A stretch of 64,000 nucleotides of DNA, taken from the NCBI GenBank assembly GCA_964590995.1, contig CAZPYY010000001.1, positions 5,514 to 69,513 of the forward strand. The letters are read 5' to 3'. Origin of the DNA: Susulua sp964590995 (GTDB lineage Bacteria > Omnitrophota > Gorgyraeia > Duberdicusellales > 4484-171). This document shows, piece by piece, positions 17,413 through 27,600 of this stretch. Made by a program: the position numbers and the translations under genes. Under the pieces are notes generated by a model. It saw only the letters and a list, made by a program, of their open reading frames with translations, ran no database searches and was not told where the DNA came from. Position 1 is the stretch's first letter. Each line of letters starts with the position of its first letter.

Positions 17413-18198
17413 TTATCCTTCTAACTGAGAAAATGAGTCTAATAAACTTTTAGTATAATCATCTTCGGGGTTTGCAAATAACTCCTCGCTGCTCTTTATC
17501 TCTCTGGCCTGGCCCTGATAAAGAACTACCACCCGATCACATAAGGCCTTTACCAAATCAAGGTTGTGAGTGATAAAAATTATAGTTAGTTTAAGTTTAT
17601 CTCTTAGCTCTTTAAACAAATGGATAATCTGGCTCTCAATAGTTACATCCAAAGAGCTTGTCGGCTCATCAGCAATTAATAGAGTTGGTTTTAAAGCTAT
17701 GGCTACGGCAATAGCTACTCTCTGCAATTGCCCGCCACTTAATTGATGGGGGTAACTCTTTAATATTCTCTCCGGTTCCCTCACTCTAGCTTTTTCCAAA
17801 GAATCAAAAATAATTTTATTTATCTGGCTCTTACTCTTTATATTTAATTTGCTTTGCAGAATCTCTTGGAATTGATATTTTATACTTAAGACCGGATTAA
17901 AGGTACTGGCTGGCTCTTGAAAGATTAAGCCAATTTGATTTCCTCTTAAGATTTCTGATTCTCTCTCTTTTGCCTTAAAGATGTTTTTGTCTTTAAAGAT
18001 TATCCGGCCTTGGCTTTTAGAATCAGGGGGAAGAAGATTTAAGATTGAAAGAGCAAGGGTGCTCTTTCCGCTGCCGGATTCACCGACTATACCTAGAATC
18101 TCACCCTCTTCAATTCCCCAGTTGGCCTTCTTTAAGGCATCGACGTATTTAGCTCTGCTCCTATAAGAGACGCTTAAATCTTTTACCTCTAAAATCAT
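17413..18198 (-). CDS. oppD: oligopeptide ABC transporter ATPase OppD/DppD-like
   Basis: First ATPase of the peptide importer. It has Walker A GESGSGKST, LSGGQLQRVAIAVAIAL, LLIADEPTSSLDV and FITHNLDLVKALCDR. At 261 residues it is shorter than most OppD proteins (about 320): it stops after NPEDDYTKSLLDSFSQLEG and lacks the full oligo-HPY and cysteine extension that its partner keeps. Its ATG overlaps the oppC stop in an ATGA arrangement. Confidence 0.9.
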   Translation of the reverse strand: MILEVKDLSVSYRSRAKYVDALKKANWGIEEGEILGIVGESGSGKSTLALSILNLLPPDSKSQGRIIFKDKNIFKAKERESEILRGNQIGLIFQEPASTFNPVLSIKYQFQEILQSKLNIKSKSQINKIIFDSLEKARVREPERILKSYPHQLSGGQLQRVAIAVAIALKPTLLIADEPTSSLDVTIESQIIHLFKELRDKLKLTIIFITHNLDLVKALCDRVVVLYQGQAREIKSSEELFANPEDDYTKSLLDSFSQLEG

Positions 18199-19250
18199 AG
18201 TATTCTTCTTTTGGGGTCCAAGATATCCCTTAGGGTATCTCCCAGCATATTAAAACAAATAACCGTAACTACGATAAATAATCCCGGAATTAAAATCCAG
18301 GGAAAGAGGCGAATATTTACTATGCCCATAGCTGAACTTAGTAGATTCCCCCAGCTTGCTTCTGGCTCCTGAATTCCTAAACCAATAAGGCTTAAACCGG
18401 CCTCACCTAAGATATAAGCTGGGATACGCAAGACTATAGCTACTAAAGCATAAGAGAGAGTATGGGGAAGAATATGGCGGATAATTATTTTAAAGTGACT
18501 AAGGCCCATTGCTTTGGCAGCATAAACATATTCATTCTCACGCAAGGATATAGCCATACCGCGGATAATACGAGCAGTAGCCGCCCAGCCAATAAACGAA
18601 AGGATAACTATAATTAAAATATAGACTTGGGTCGAAGTTAAATTAGGAGGAAATGAGGCCCGTAGAGCTAACATAAGATAAAAAGAAGGGATCATCATTA
18701 CCATCTCACAAATACGCATAGTAAAGTTATCTACTCTTCCTCCAAAGTATCCGGATAGACCTCCGATGATTAAACCAATGAATAAAGATATGGCCGCACC
18801 AATTAATCCTATCGAGAGTGAAATTCTTCCTCCATAAAGAATACGGGTGAAGATATCCCGCCCTTTTAAATCTGCTCCTAGAAGATAAATTTTGCCTTCC
18901 CCTACACCGAATAAATGCCGATCACTCTCCCAGAGTCCTAAAAACTTATACTTAAACCCCTTAGTAAAGAACTTAATCGGGTAAATTTTACTCTTATCTT
19001 CCTGATAAATTCTCTGATAGTACTCATTAATCTCATAGGTCTGTCCATAAATGAAGGGCCTGAATTGTTTCTCCTCAAGGTTTAGGAAATGTATCTTTGT
19101 CGGCGGTGTATAGGAGTGCAGGATATCATCGTCATCGTAGGCATAAGGAGCAAAGAAAGGAGCAAAAATCACTGAAAAATAAAGCAAAATCAAGACAAAA
19201 AAGGCTATCCGGCCCAGTTTATTCTTGATAATTTCTTTTAAAATCCTCAT
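18195..19250 (-). CDS. oppC: oligopeptide ABC transporter permease OppC-like
   Basis: Inner-membrane permease of 351 residues. An N-terminal helix (IAFFVLILLYFSVIFAPFFAPY) is followed by an unusually long extracytoplasmic stretch (about residues 40-125, including PIKFFTKGFKYKFLG and GADLKGRDIFTRILYGGRISL), then five helices. The permease loop is AARIIRGMAISLRENEYVYA and AKAMGLSHFKIIIRHILP. The large insertion before the GADLKGRD motif is found in a subgroup of peptide permeases. Confidence 0.9.
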   Translation of the reverse strand: MRILKEIIKNKLGRIAFFVLILLYFSVIFAPFFAPYAYDDDDILHSYTPPTKIHFLNLEEKQFRPFIYGQTYEINEYYQRIYQEDKSKIYPIKFFTKGFKYKFLGLWESDRHLFGVGEGKIYLLGADLKGRDIFTRILYGGRISLSIGLIGAAISLFIGLIIGGLSGYFGGRVDNFTMRICEMVMMIPSFYLMLALRASFPPNLTSTQVYILIIVILSFIGWAATARIIRGMAISLRENEYVYAAKAMGLSHFKIIIRHILPHTLSYALVAIVLRIPAYILGEAGLSLIGLGIQEPEASWGNLLSSAMGIVNIRLFPWILIPGLFIVVTVICFNMLGDTLRDILDPKRRIL

Positions 19251-19253
19251 AGT

Positions 19254-20225
19254 TTAAGTCTTCTCGTATCTTATTCTCGGGTCAAAGTAAGCTAGAAGAA
19301 TATCGGCAACTAAATTACCTAAGATAAGTAAAGCTCCTCCGGCTAAAACTGAACCCATAACTAAATATATATCTTGGGAACGTACAGCCTCTAAGGTTAC
19401 TACCCCTAAACCTGGCCAGCCAATAATAATCTCAACCAAAGCAGCGCCACTTAAAAGAGCTGAGAATTGATAACCAAAAATAGTGATCATCGGGTTTAGA
19501 GCATTCTTTAAGGCGTGAACATAAAGAATTCTCACCTTAGGAAGCCCTCTAGCTTTTGCTCCTAAGATATAAGGAGAACCTAAGACCTCCAGGAGATTTG
19601 CCCTCATTATTCTCTGGAGAACACAAATACTTCCCAATGAGAGAACTAGGGTAGGGATGATTAGGTGCTTTCCAATATCAATTATCTTATTGAGAAGGCT
19701 GAATTCCTCGAATCTTATCGAGCGCATCCCTCCTAGAGGAAGCCAGCCGGTAAAAGTAGCCAGATAGAGAAATATAAAGGCCAAAAAGAAAGAAGGAGCA
19801 GATATACCCAAATAAGAAGTAAAAGATAAAAACCGATCAGTAAATTTATTTCGCTTTAGGGCAGCAATTACCCCTAGGGGAATAACAAATATCCAGGTAA
19901 AGATAAGTGATGATAATGAGAGTATAAAGGTATTAAAGAGGCGGGATGAGACAACATCAAAGACTTTAGCCTTAAAAGAAAACGAATAGCCAAAATCCCC
20001 TTTTAGGATATTTTTTAACCATACAAAGTATTGGACCATGAGAGGCTTATCAAGATGGAATTTTTGCTCATATAGCTCAATGGCATCTTGGGAAACTTGG
20101 GGATTTAGCCTTAATTTGTCTAAGAAATCTCCGGGGGCAATCTGAATAAAAAGAAATGTAAGGAAGGTTATTCCTAAGAGTAAGGGCAAAGAAAAAACTA
20201 GTCGCTTTAAGATAAAACGGCCCAT
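19254..20225 (-). CDS. oppB: oligopeptide ABC transporter permease OppB-like
   Basis: Permease of about 323 residues. It opens with MGRFILKRLVFSLPLLLGIT, then the periplasmic loop IAPGDFLDKLRLNPQVSQDA and five further helices. The EAA loop is YILGAKARGLPKVRILYVHALKNA. I prefer the ATG at 20225; an in-frame TTG at 20234 is possible. Neither has a good Shine-Dalgarno. First gene of the oppBCDF set; no solute-binding protein gene is within the window, so that component must be elsewhere or upstream of the giant gene. Confidence 0.9.
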   Translation of the reverse strand: MGRFILKRLVFSLPLLLGITFLTFLFIQIAPGDFLDKLRLNPQVSQDAIELYEQKFHLDKPLMVQYFVWLKNILKGDFGYSFSFKAKVFDVVSSRLFNTFILSLSSLIFTWIFVIPLGVIAALKRNKFTDRFLSFTSYLGISAPSFFLAFIFLYLATFTGWLPLGGMRSIRFEEFSLLNKIIDIGKHLIIPTLVLSLGSICVLQRIMRANLLEVLGSPYILGAKARGLPKVRILYVHALKNALNPMITIFGYQFSALLSGAALVEIIIGWPGLGVVTLEAVRSQDIYLVMGSVLAGGALLILGNLVADILLAYFDPRIRYEKT

Positions 20226-20279
20226 AAAAAACAACAGAACTCTTTAATCTATGTAATCTTTTCTAAAATCTGAGTAATC

Positions 20280-20321
20280 AACGGTCTCTGGTACACCTTT
20301 AGAAGTCTTTCGGAGACCGTT
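20280..20321 (-). terminator. hairpin at the end of the first PilZ gene
   Basis: AACGGTCTC (20280-20288) and GAGACCGTT (20313-20321) are perfect 9-base arms around a 24-base loop, and the far arm touches the PilZ stop codon. No U-run follows, so this could be a processing or weak termination structure separating pilZ from oppB. The rest of the gap (20247-20279) repeats ATCTATGTAATC / ATCTGAGTAATC words. Confidence 0.45.
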
Positions 20322-20620
20322 TATATAACCACTACTAGAGGGAAGATCGCCGGTTTATGAAACTCTACTCCTGCTTGCCACTCATCAGGGGTTTTACTGC
20401 ACCAGCGTACAATCCCTTTCAATAGCAGAGATTTATCTGTCTTAGTACAAAGGTTTATGCGTAAATGGGTACCTTTAGGTAAGTTTTCGGCACTAGCTAA
20501 CCCTGCTCCGGCTGCACCTATGTCATGGCATTTGATTCCCATAGGTGTATTAGTGTTACCCACACATGAGCCTAAAACAGCGCAAGGATACCTTTCGAAT
20601 GTTCTTCTTTCTCTAACCAT
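20321..20620 (-). CDS. small PilZ-domain protein
   Basis: About 99 residues, essentially a lone PilZ domain, a c-di-GMP receptor fold. The signature is RERRTFERYPCAV (RxxxR-type) and DIGAAGAGLASAENLP (DxSxxG-like with Ala for Ser), followed by KGIVRWCSKTPDEWQAGVEF. Start chosen at the ATG at 20620, 6-7 bases after AGAGGTGG; an adjacent TTG is also in frame. It follows a second PilZ gene, suggesting a c-di-GMP-responsive pair. Target unknown. Confidence 0.82.
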   Translation of the reverse strand: MVRERRTFERYPCAVLGSCVGNTNTPMGIKCHDIGAAGAGLASAENLPKGTHLRINLCTKTDKSLLLKGIVRWCSKTPDEWQAGVEFHKPAIFPLVVVI

Positions 20621-20713
20621 CAAATACCACCTCTCTTATTTTATCACAGTTCATCTTTTTTTCTACCCCTTATTGAGGTTTAATCTCTAATCTCTTCACT
20701 GGCAAGATAAAAT

Positions 20714-21112
20714 TTAGCTATCTTGCCACCAAATTTTCTTTCTCAGCTGGTCACCGAAGTTACTATCGAGGTATGAAATAATTCTTGCTCTATCTATATC
20801 CCTTATCTTGGTAAATAAAATACCGCAAGAAGGAGTAGTTTCTGTTCGTTTTGTCCAAACTACCTTACCTAAAGCATCAATCTCACTGGGCTCCCCGGGA
20901 ATATGAATAGTTAACTTTACCTCCTCTCCGGCCAAAGGAACGCTTGGCGAACTTATCCTAGCTCCTCTTAAACTTAAATCCAGTAGCCTTGCTTCCCAGA
21001 CTTTATTGGAATTTACAAAGGTATAATCCAGAGGTATATCTACTTCCCAACGATGCCCCATTCTTGTCTGTTCTCCTCTCTCCTCTCCTCTTTCTTCCCT
21101 TCTCTCTTCCAT
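20714..21112 (-). CDS. PilZ-domain protein with Arg/Glu-rich N-terminus
   Basis: About 132 residues. The PilZ core shows HRWEVDIPLDYTFV, DLSLRGARISSPSVPL and ALGKVVWTKRTETTPSCGILF, with a short helical end (RARIISYLDSNFG). The N-terminal 17-20 residues are almost only Glu, Arg and Gly, coded by a purine-only GGAGAGA-type run (about 21066-21112). That run looks like a repeated Shine-Dalgarno, so translation could begin at ATG 21112, at GTG 21121, or at the internal ATG at 21061 (MGHRWEVD). The domain call is firm, the start is not. Confidence 0.8.
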   Translation of the reverse strand: MEERREERGEERGEQTRMGHRWEVDIPLDYTFVNSNKVWEARLLDLSLRGARISSPSVPLAGEEVKLTIHIPGEPSEIDALGKVVWTKRTETTPSCGILFTKIRDIDRARIISYLDSNFGDQLRKKIWWQDS

Positions 21113-21131
21113 CTCCCTCACCTCTCACTTG

Positions 21132-21161
21132 CCCGGTTGAGGACTGTCCTCAACCGCTCTT
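21132..21161. repeat. 23-base palindrome, copy 1
   Basis: CGGTTGAGGAC, one T, GTCCTCAACCG forms a perfect palindrome with 11-base arms (21134-21156). It overlaps the stop codon of the small membrane protein gene. A 30-base identical copy including flanks lies inside the giant gene at 26045-26074, so this is a dispersed element rather than a local terminator. Confidence 0.85.
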
Positions 21162-21665
21162 CTGCCCACCCCGGGGGTGTACATTTTTGGTTTCTTTTAA
21201 AAATACACGCCCAGCTCTAGAGATGTTAAGCATATGAATTATGTAGATGCGGATAGCTAATACTATCAATATTGTAATGCCTGTATGCGCCCACAAGCCA
21301 AACCATGAATCGGTTACTAGAAGTTTCTTTACTGAGATTGAGTATATTGGCCACCAAATATTTATTATAGGTATAGTAAATAAATTCCACCAAGCTAAAA
21401 TAATAGCTAATGTTCTAGCGAAATTAAATCTTAATAGAAGCAGAAGAATTCCGATAAAGAAAGTAATTACACTTAGCATCGCTAAATAATTACGATAAGC
21501 ATCTAAAAGGAAATAGATTTCTGAAGGTGTAGACTCCATTGTAGTTACTCCTATGAGTAATTCCCAAACACCTGAAATTAAGTGGAAAATTGCTATTGCT
21601 ACAACATGACAATTTGCCCGGTTTTTTGATAATTGTTTTGTCATCTTCTTTTTCTTTTTATTCAT
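21150..21665 (-). CDS. four-helix membrane protein of unknown function
   Basis: 171 residues. A basic start (MNKKKKKMTKQLSKNRANC) precedes four hydrophobic segments: VAIAIFHLISGVWELLIG, YLAMLSVITFFIGILLLLL, TLAIILAWWNLFTIPIINIW and TGITILIVLAIRIYIIHML. I do not recognise a family. A strong GAGGAGGG site lies just before the ATG, and only 15 bases separate it from the giant gene's stop, so it is likely the next gene on the same transcript. The last codons run into the dispersed palindrome, so the end of the reading frame (HPRGGQKSG) is partly repeat-coded. Confidence 0.75.
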   Translation of the reverse strand: MNKKKKKMTKQLSKNRANCHVVAIAIFHLISGVWELLIGVTTMESTPSEIYFLLDAYRNYLAMLSVITFFIGILLLLLRFNFARTLAIILAWWNLFTIPIINIWWPIYSISVKKLLVTDSWFGLWAHTGITILIVLAIRIYIIHMLNISRAGRVFLKETKNVHPRGGQKSG

Positions 21666-21680
21666 GCGACCCTCCTCAAA

Positions 21681-24600
21681 TTAATATTTAGGTATCGACG
21701 GTATATGTATCGGTGGTGGAGTATACACTGGCGGCATATCAATATTCACAGGGAATTGCGGCTTAAATGGGTCTCTGTAATTAGGTGTCGGCGGTATATA
21801 CACTGGTGGTGGATTATATACCGGCGGCGTATAATGATTATTCATCATCTGCTGATATACCGGATTCGTTTTTATCTCCGGCGGAGGGTTGTAAATTCTG
21901 TTTATGTTTGGAAATTGGCGCATAGTGTTAGGGCCACGGTAATTCCTAATAGTATCTATTAGCGGTGTTTTTGGTACATTAAACTGTTGTAAATCCCGCT
22001 GAAGCTGTTGCTGATAATTAGGTATAATTCCCACTGGTGTCTGTGGTATAAGTGGTTCTCTGTAGCGCTCAAAAGGAGTTTCTCCCATAATATGTTTTTG
22101 TCGCCAAGTATCAGACATGCTTGGGGTAAGCATATTGGGTCGAATATGATAATTTGGCTGTGTAGAATCATAACCTTTGGTATGAGCTTTCCACACTCCG
22201 GGAGCAGCAACGCCTTCAAAATTATATATACCTGGCCAATTTCCTCCCCTAGGGAAATAATGCCATTTAGATACATCCTGGTCTCTAATCATTATATCTA
22301 AATTCGGCATATTTAAATTAGGGTGAATTTCATGAATTTTATGCGAAATTACTAAAGGATCATTGTAAGTAAGGTGTGCTCCAGCAATATCTTTAAAGTC
22401 ATTTATACGATAAGGGTATATTGAATCATAACGATTAATACCAAAAGCTTTAAAGCCAAAGGCATTATAAACAGGATCCCCTTGCAAAGCTATATTCTCC
22501 CACTTTTGGTCCAAACTTGAAAAATCACGCCAGGAAGGAGACCCAAGACTTACGAGATGAACTCTGTGTTCATCAAAAAGCTGGCGCACACGCGGATCTA
22601 AATCCGGAGAAAGGAATCTTTCTCCTACCAAATTCCCACCGCTGTACATCACTGCCATTATTCTGCCTTTTTCTCCTACTATATCTTTAGCCTTTAGCAT
22701 TGTACCGTCTAATCTTAGCTGAGCATCTAGAATATCCTTACCTGGATTCCGTATATCTCCGCTAAAAATATTTCCAGTCCAAGAATGTTCAATAACTTTT
22801 ATTCCACTCAGCTTTAGAATTCTTATAAAAGGCCGATTTCCAGTAACATCTACATTTAAATCTCTACGGTTGTAAGGATTAAACCCCAGTAAAGAATCAT
22901 CAACACCAGGAATAACTATCGCAACATCTATTTTTGGTATATTTTGATTTATCTGGGGCCTTACTGATTCTGCTAATAATGGTTCAATGGTCTTTAAGGA
23001 AAGCGCTGCAATTGCACGATTCCAAGTATCAGGTTCCTGTTTTAAAGCGTCTGCCAAAGGATTCACTAACTGAGGATTTTCATGCACTCTAACTCCTAAA
23101 TTAGCTATTGCGCTTCTACGCACAAATACGGAATCATCTTTTAATGCCGGAGTAAGTAAATTATCTACAGAAGGTTGCTCTAACCTCCCTATAGCATCAA
23201 CTGCTACGCTCCTTATCTGCCAAGATTTATCATCGAGAAGCGGTTTGATGTCGTTAGCTATATTAGGATATTGAGTAATTTTGCTTCCTAAGCCTTGCAC
23301 TGCAATACTGCGTATTGTGTTATCACGCACTGTATCCAAAGCAATGGAAGTTAAGGGTGCTAGGGTAGCCGGTGAGTTAATTCGGCCTAAGGCTAAGGCT
23401 GAAGCCCGGCCTAAGCCTAAATTATCGCTATGTAAATTATCTTTGATTGCTTCTATAGCTTCAGGCTTATTAATATTCCCCCAGCCAAGGCCAAGGGTAG
23501 CTGCTGAACGGACTAAGGGGTCAGGATCTATCTTAGCTATCTTAATAAAAGACTTACTTACGGCAGGCATATCCGTTACTTTCCCACTTAAACCTTCTAC
23601 TGCTGCTAAACGTACCTTTTGGCTATCGTCTTCTAAATAAGGTATTACCTCTTTCAAAGGAGCATCGGGAACTTTAGCAAATGACTGGATAGCCGTAGCG
23701 CGGATAATCGCATTATCTTCCTTAATTATCCGGCTTAATTCAGTAAGCGCCCTCTTGTCCTCAGTAAGCCCTAAGGAAAATACTGCTACTTGTTTAGTAG
23801 GAATATCCGGACTATTCAGATAAGGCTTTATCATATCTACTGCATATCCACTCTTTGATTGGCCTAAATTTAATAAAATTCTCTTCTGAAAATCTGGATT
23901 ATTACTCTTCTTTAATATCTCTTCAATGGGCTCTTTCAACTGAGGATAATCTTCAATATGAGGAGATAAAGCAATCGCTGTTGCCTGTTGTATTCCTACT
24001 TCTTTATCGTTTAGCATCCTGGTTATCGCAGCTATTGCTTGTGGTTCTTTACTTCCTCTTAAACTATTTACGCAAGCTAACTTTACATTATTATCCCTCG
24101 CTTTATTTAAAAGCTCAATAGTTAAATCGGTTATCTGGGAATTTTCTTTTATTTTGTCAGAAAGTACTGCTATAGCTGCTGAGCGAACTAAAGGGTCGGG
24201 GTCAGTTTTGACAATTTCGATAAATGAATCCTTGATTTGTGGTATATCTGCCACTTTGCCACTTAAAGCATTTATGGTTGTCAAACGTACAATTTTACTC
24301 TCATCATACAAATAAGGCTTCAAATTCACAATTGGCGCCTCCGGAATTTGAACAAATGAATGTATGGCTATGGCGCGGATAAGCTCAGTGTTTTCCATAA
24401 TAGTCCGGATAAGCTCGGCAAGCGCTCTTTGATCTTTGGTAAAACCTAAAGATAAAACTGCTGTTTGTTTAATGGAAATATCCGGGCTATCCAGATAAGG
24501 CTTTATCATATCAACAGCATACTTGCTCTTTACCTGAGCCAAACCAGCTAAAATTCTTTTTTTGGTATCTTTATCTTTCCCTTTTAATGCCTCATCAAGA

Positions 24601-27600
24601 AACTTTCTTAATTGAGGGTAATCATCTACATAGTTTATCAAAGCAATAACTACCTCGGGCGGAATCGAAGGAGAAATATCACAAAGTTTCTGATACAACG
24701 GCTCAATTAGCTCCGGATGCTTCTTTAAATTATTAAGGTATACTAAAACAGCTGTATACCCTATCTCTACCTTGGGATTCACAAGTACATATTGGACATC
24801 CTGACCTGAAGAATAATATGACTGACTTCCATCGGACCAAACACATTTTCCTGTAGTCATTATACTTTTAGAATGATATCTATTATGTTTTTTCAAATGA
24901 TATTTTACAGGGCCGTTAACATCTTCCTCGCGCAAAATTTTACCGATCAAATCAATTATTTTAGGATTATCATCTATCCTGTCAGAAAGTGCCAGCATAG
25001 CCGCTACCCGCACGCTAACTTCTTCATCCTTATTGGAAACAAACTCAAACAATAAATCTGTAACTTCTTGTTCTTTAAACTGTACTAAAGAAGATATTAT
25101 TTTACAACGCGTTCCTGAAACATAATCTTTTGCTGCCTTGATTAATACAGGCAAAACCTCTCTACCTCCGATACGCCCTAAAGCAAATATTACATTTGAT
25201 TGAAATTCTTTATATTCAGCCTTTTCTAACAGCTCAATTAAGTATGAAGTTGCTTTTGAACCACCCAATTTACTTAACGCCACAATTGCTTCTTCCATTA
25301 CATTAATATCTCTGCCTTTTAAGTTTGAATCATACTTTTTCGGATTTGAGATAATATCAATAAGATATTTTACTGCCTGGGGACTTCCTAGCTGTGCTAA
25401 AGAGAAAACAGTTAAAACAAATACTCGTTCTCTTATCTCCTCTGTAGTCCACTTATTTGGTAAAAGTAGCCTCAAAATGAACTCATGTTTAAATTCATCT
25501 GCATTGTAATCCCCCTTGAGGGCTTTCATTAATGTATCTTTGGCCAAAGAATCGCCTAAACATGCTAATACCCTTGCAGCATAGAAGGGGGTCCGAAAAT
25601 TATCACTCTTTAAGGCCCTTAAATACCCTCCGTACAACTCCTCATGAGTCACTCCCAACTTAATCAAAACATCTCCTGGAGGATAAAATAACTTAGGTTC
25701 TACAATATATAAATTATGCTGCCCGGCAGCCCCGGTTGTCATCTGTATATAGCCATCCACTAATCCTTTCTTTATCTCGTTAGTCATCTCAGGTGCACGA
25801 AATAGTTTAGGGCTTTGGGTGGATACACACCAATAGTAAATTAAAGCATTACCATAATTTTTACGTTTAAGTGCTCTCTCTGCTATCTTAATCTGTTTAT
25901 GCGTGAAAGCTCCAGAGCCTGGGGTAGCACACCCACTGTGAAAAACCAAACTTAATAAAAGCAATATAATTATAGCCTTACCAAGAAATGATTTTACCTT
26001 GTTTAGGCGAATCCCTGCCTTGCCGGCAGGCAGGCTAAACACCTCCCGGTTGAGGACTGTCCTCAACCGCTCTTTAAGGCTTTTGCCTGTTATATTTTCT
26101 TCCCCTACCGGAGAGCTGGTCGACTCAAACTTAATCTTAAATACTTCTATTTGAAGCCCTAATATCATATCCTGCTGTCCAGCAGGGCTGTAAGCAGGAA
26201 TGATGCCAAGTTTCCTATCCTCAGCAGCCGTAACTAAAACCAAGGCTGCCGGATTTCTTATTTTTAGTGCCTCAGCAAAGTTTTTTGTTTTTTTGCGTAT
26301 TACTTTCTCATAATCTCTATACTCTATAGAAGGATCATAATCATCTATGGAAGAGTAATAATCAAACTCGATAACTGTTACTAAATTACGCGGAAAGGGC
26401 AACACAGAAAGGTTGTATTGATCTACTACTCTATCTCCGATATAGTCATCGCAATAGTACCCTGGTATAGAAGGCGTAATCCACCAGGGCTCAATGGCTA
26501 ATCCTCTCTCAACAAGGTAAGGTACCCAATTATTATTCTTAAGCATACCCGAATAAACCCAATTATCCGAATGCTCGTCGCCATAGAAAAGAGAAAAAGG
26601 TGCTTTAAGAATTCCGCGAGCAACCAGTCTTTCTAACCATCTAATACCTGGAGCGTGTATCCGGCAAAGAGCGACAGGACAATCCAGCAATAAAGAAACT
26701 CCCTCTGATATTTTAATTGGGCTGGAGCTAAAGGATAAAGTTTGATGGTTTTGAGGATTATCAAGAACTGTGGATTTCTTAGCTTTAGAAGAAAGGGCAG
26801 GCGAAGAGGCCCCACCAGCCACGGAAGAGGTAACCTCTTCTTGAGTTTTAACCTGCCCTTTTATATTATTATACCTTTTTAAATTACCAAGGGAGAGAAT
26901 TTTCTTAAATATTTTTTTTGTGTTATATATGATTTTAATTTTTTCTTTGGATATCTTGAAGAAGGTAAATATTTTAAATGACTTCCTAATCGGTGGTGCG
27001 TGTGATTTAAAATTTAATATATAAAACTGCACTGGGGAGCTGGAGGAATTTTCTTGCTGATCTAGCATTCCTGGAACTTTTGTCAAGGCGATAATTAAGC
27101 GGATAATCCTGGAGTTTCTGGCAATCATCTCATCCCGGCTTAACCATATGGGAATTCCTAAGTTATTGAATATAGAGCTAAGGAAAAAACTTTGATTGAA
27201 ACCTTCTCCTTCCTTAATAAAATTAAGTATGTCTTTTTCCGAAAGCCTTCCTATTTCCTGGGAAATGCTTTCTAACTGAGATGTATAATGGAATAGAGGT
27301 TGAGGGATGAATATGTTAATTGTGTCAGTCAATTCCAAAGCCACTTCGTTATGCATACATCTTATAGCAAAAGTAATTGGTTTTTCAATGGCCGGCAATC
27401 TACTCATTGTCTGGTATACCCCATCAAAGATACCGAGTACAACCTGACTGTTTGCCGGGCTCACCTTTACAGGTTGATCTTTAACTATTTTATATATACC
27501 TTCATCAATATCCTCTCCAGTTAAAAACAGGGCCCTTTCCGCCACCTCTTTACGCAAGTAAAATTCTGCCTTGCCCCTGCGTTGTTTATCCTCCAGCATA

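Noticed and set aside
21633..21962. Plus-strand open frame over the giant gene's Pro/Tyr tail
   Set aside because: It is the antisense of repetitive DNA and has a biased Arg/Tyr/Trp composition with no start signal; it is a shadow of the real frame.
22960..25800. CRISPR-like array suggested by regular repetition
   Set aside because: The repeats are protein-coding HEAT units with diverged DNA; there are no identical short repeats with unique spacers.
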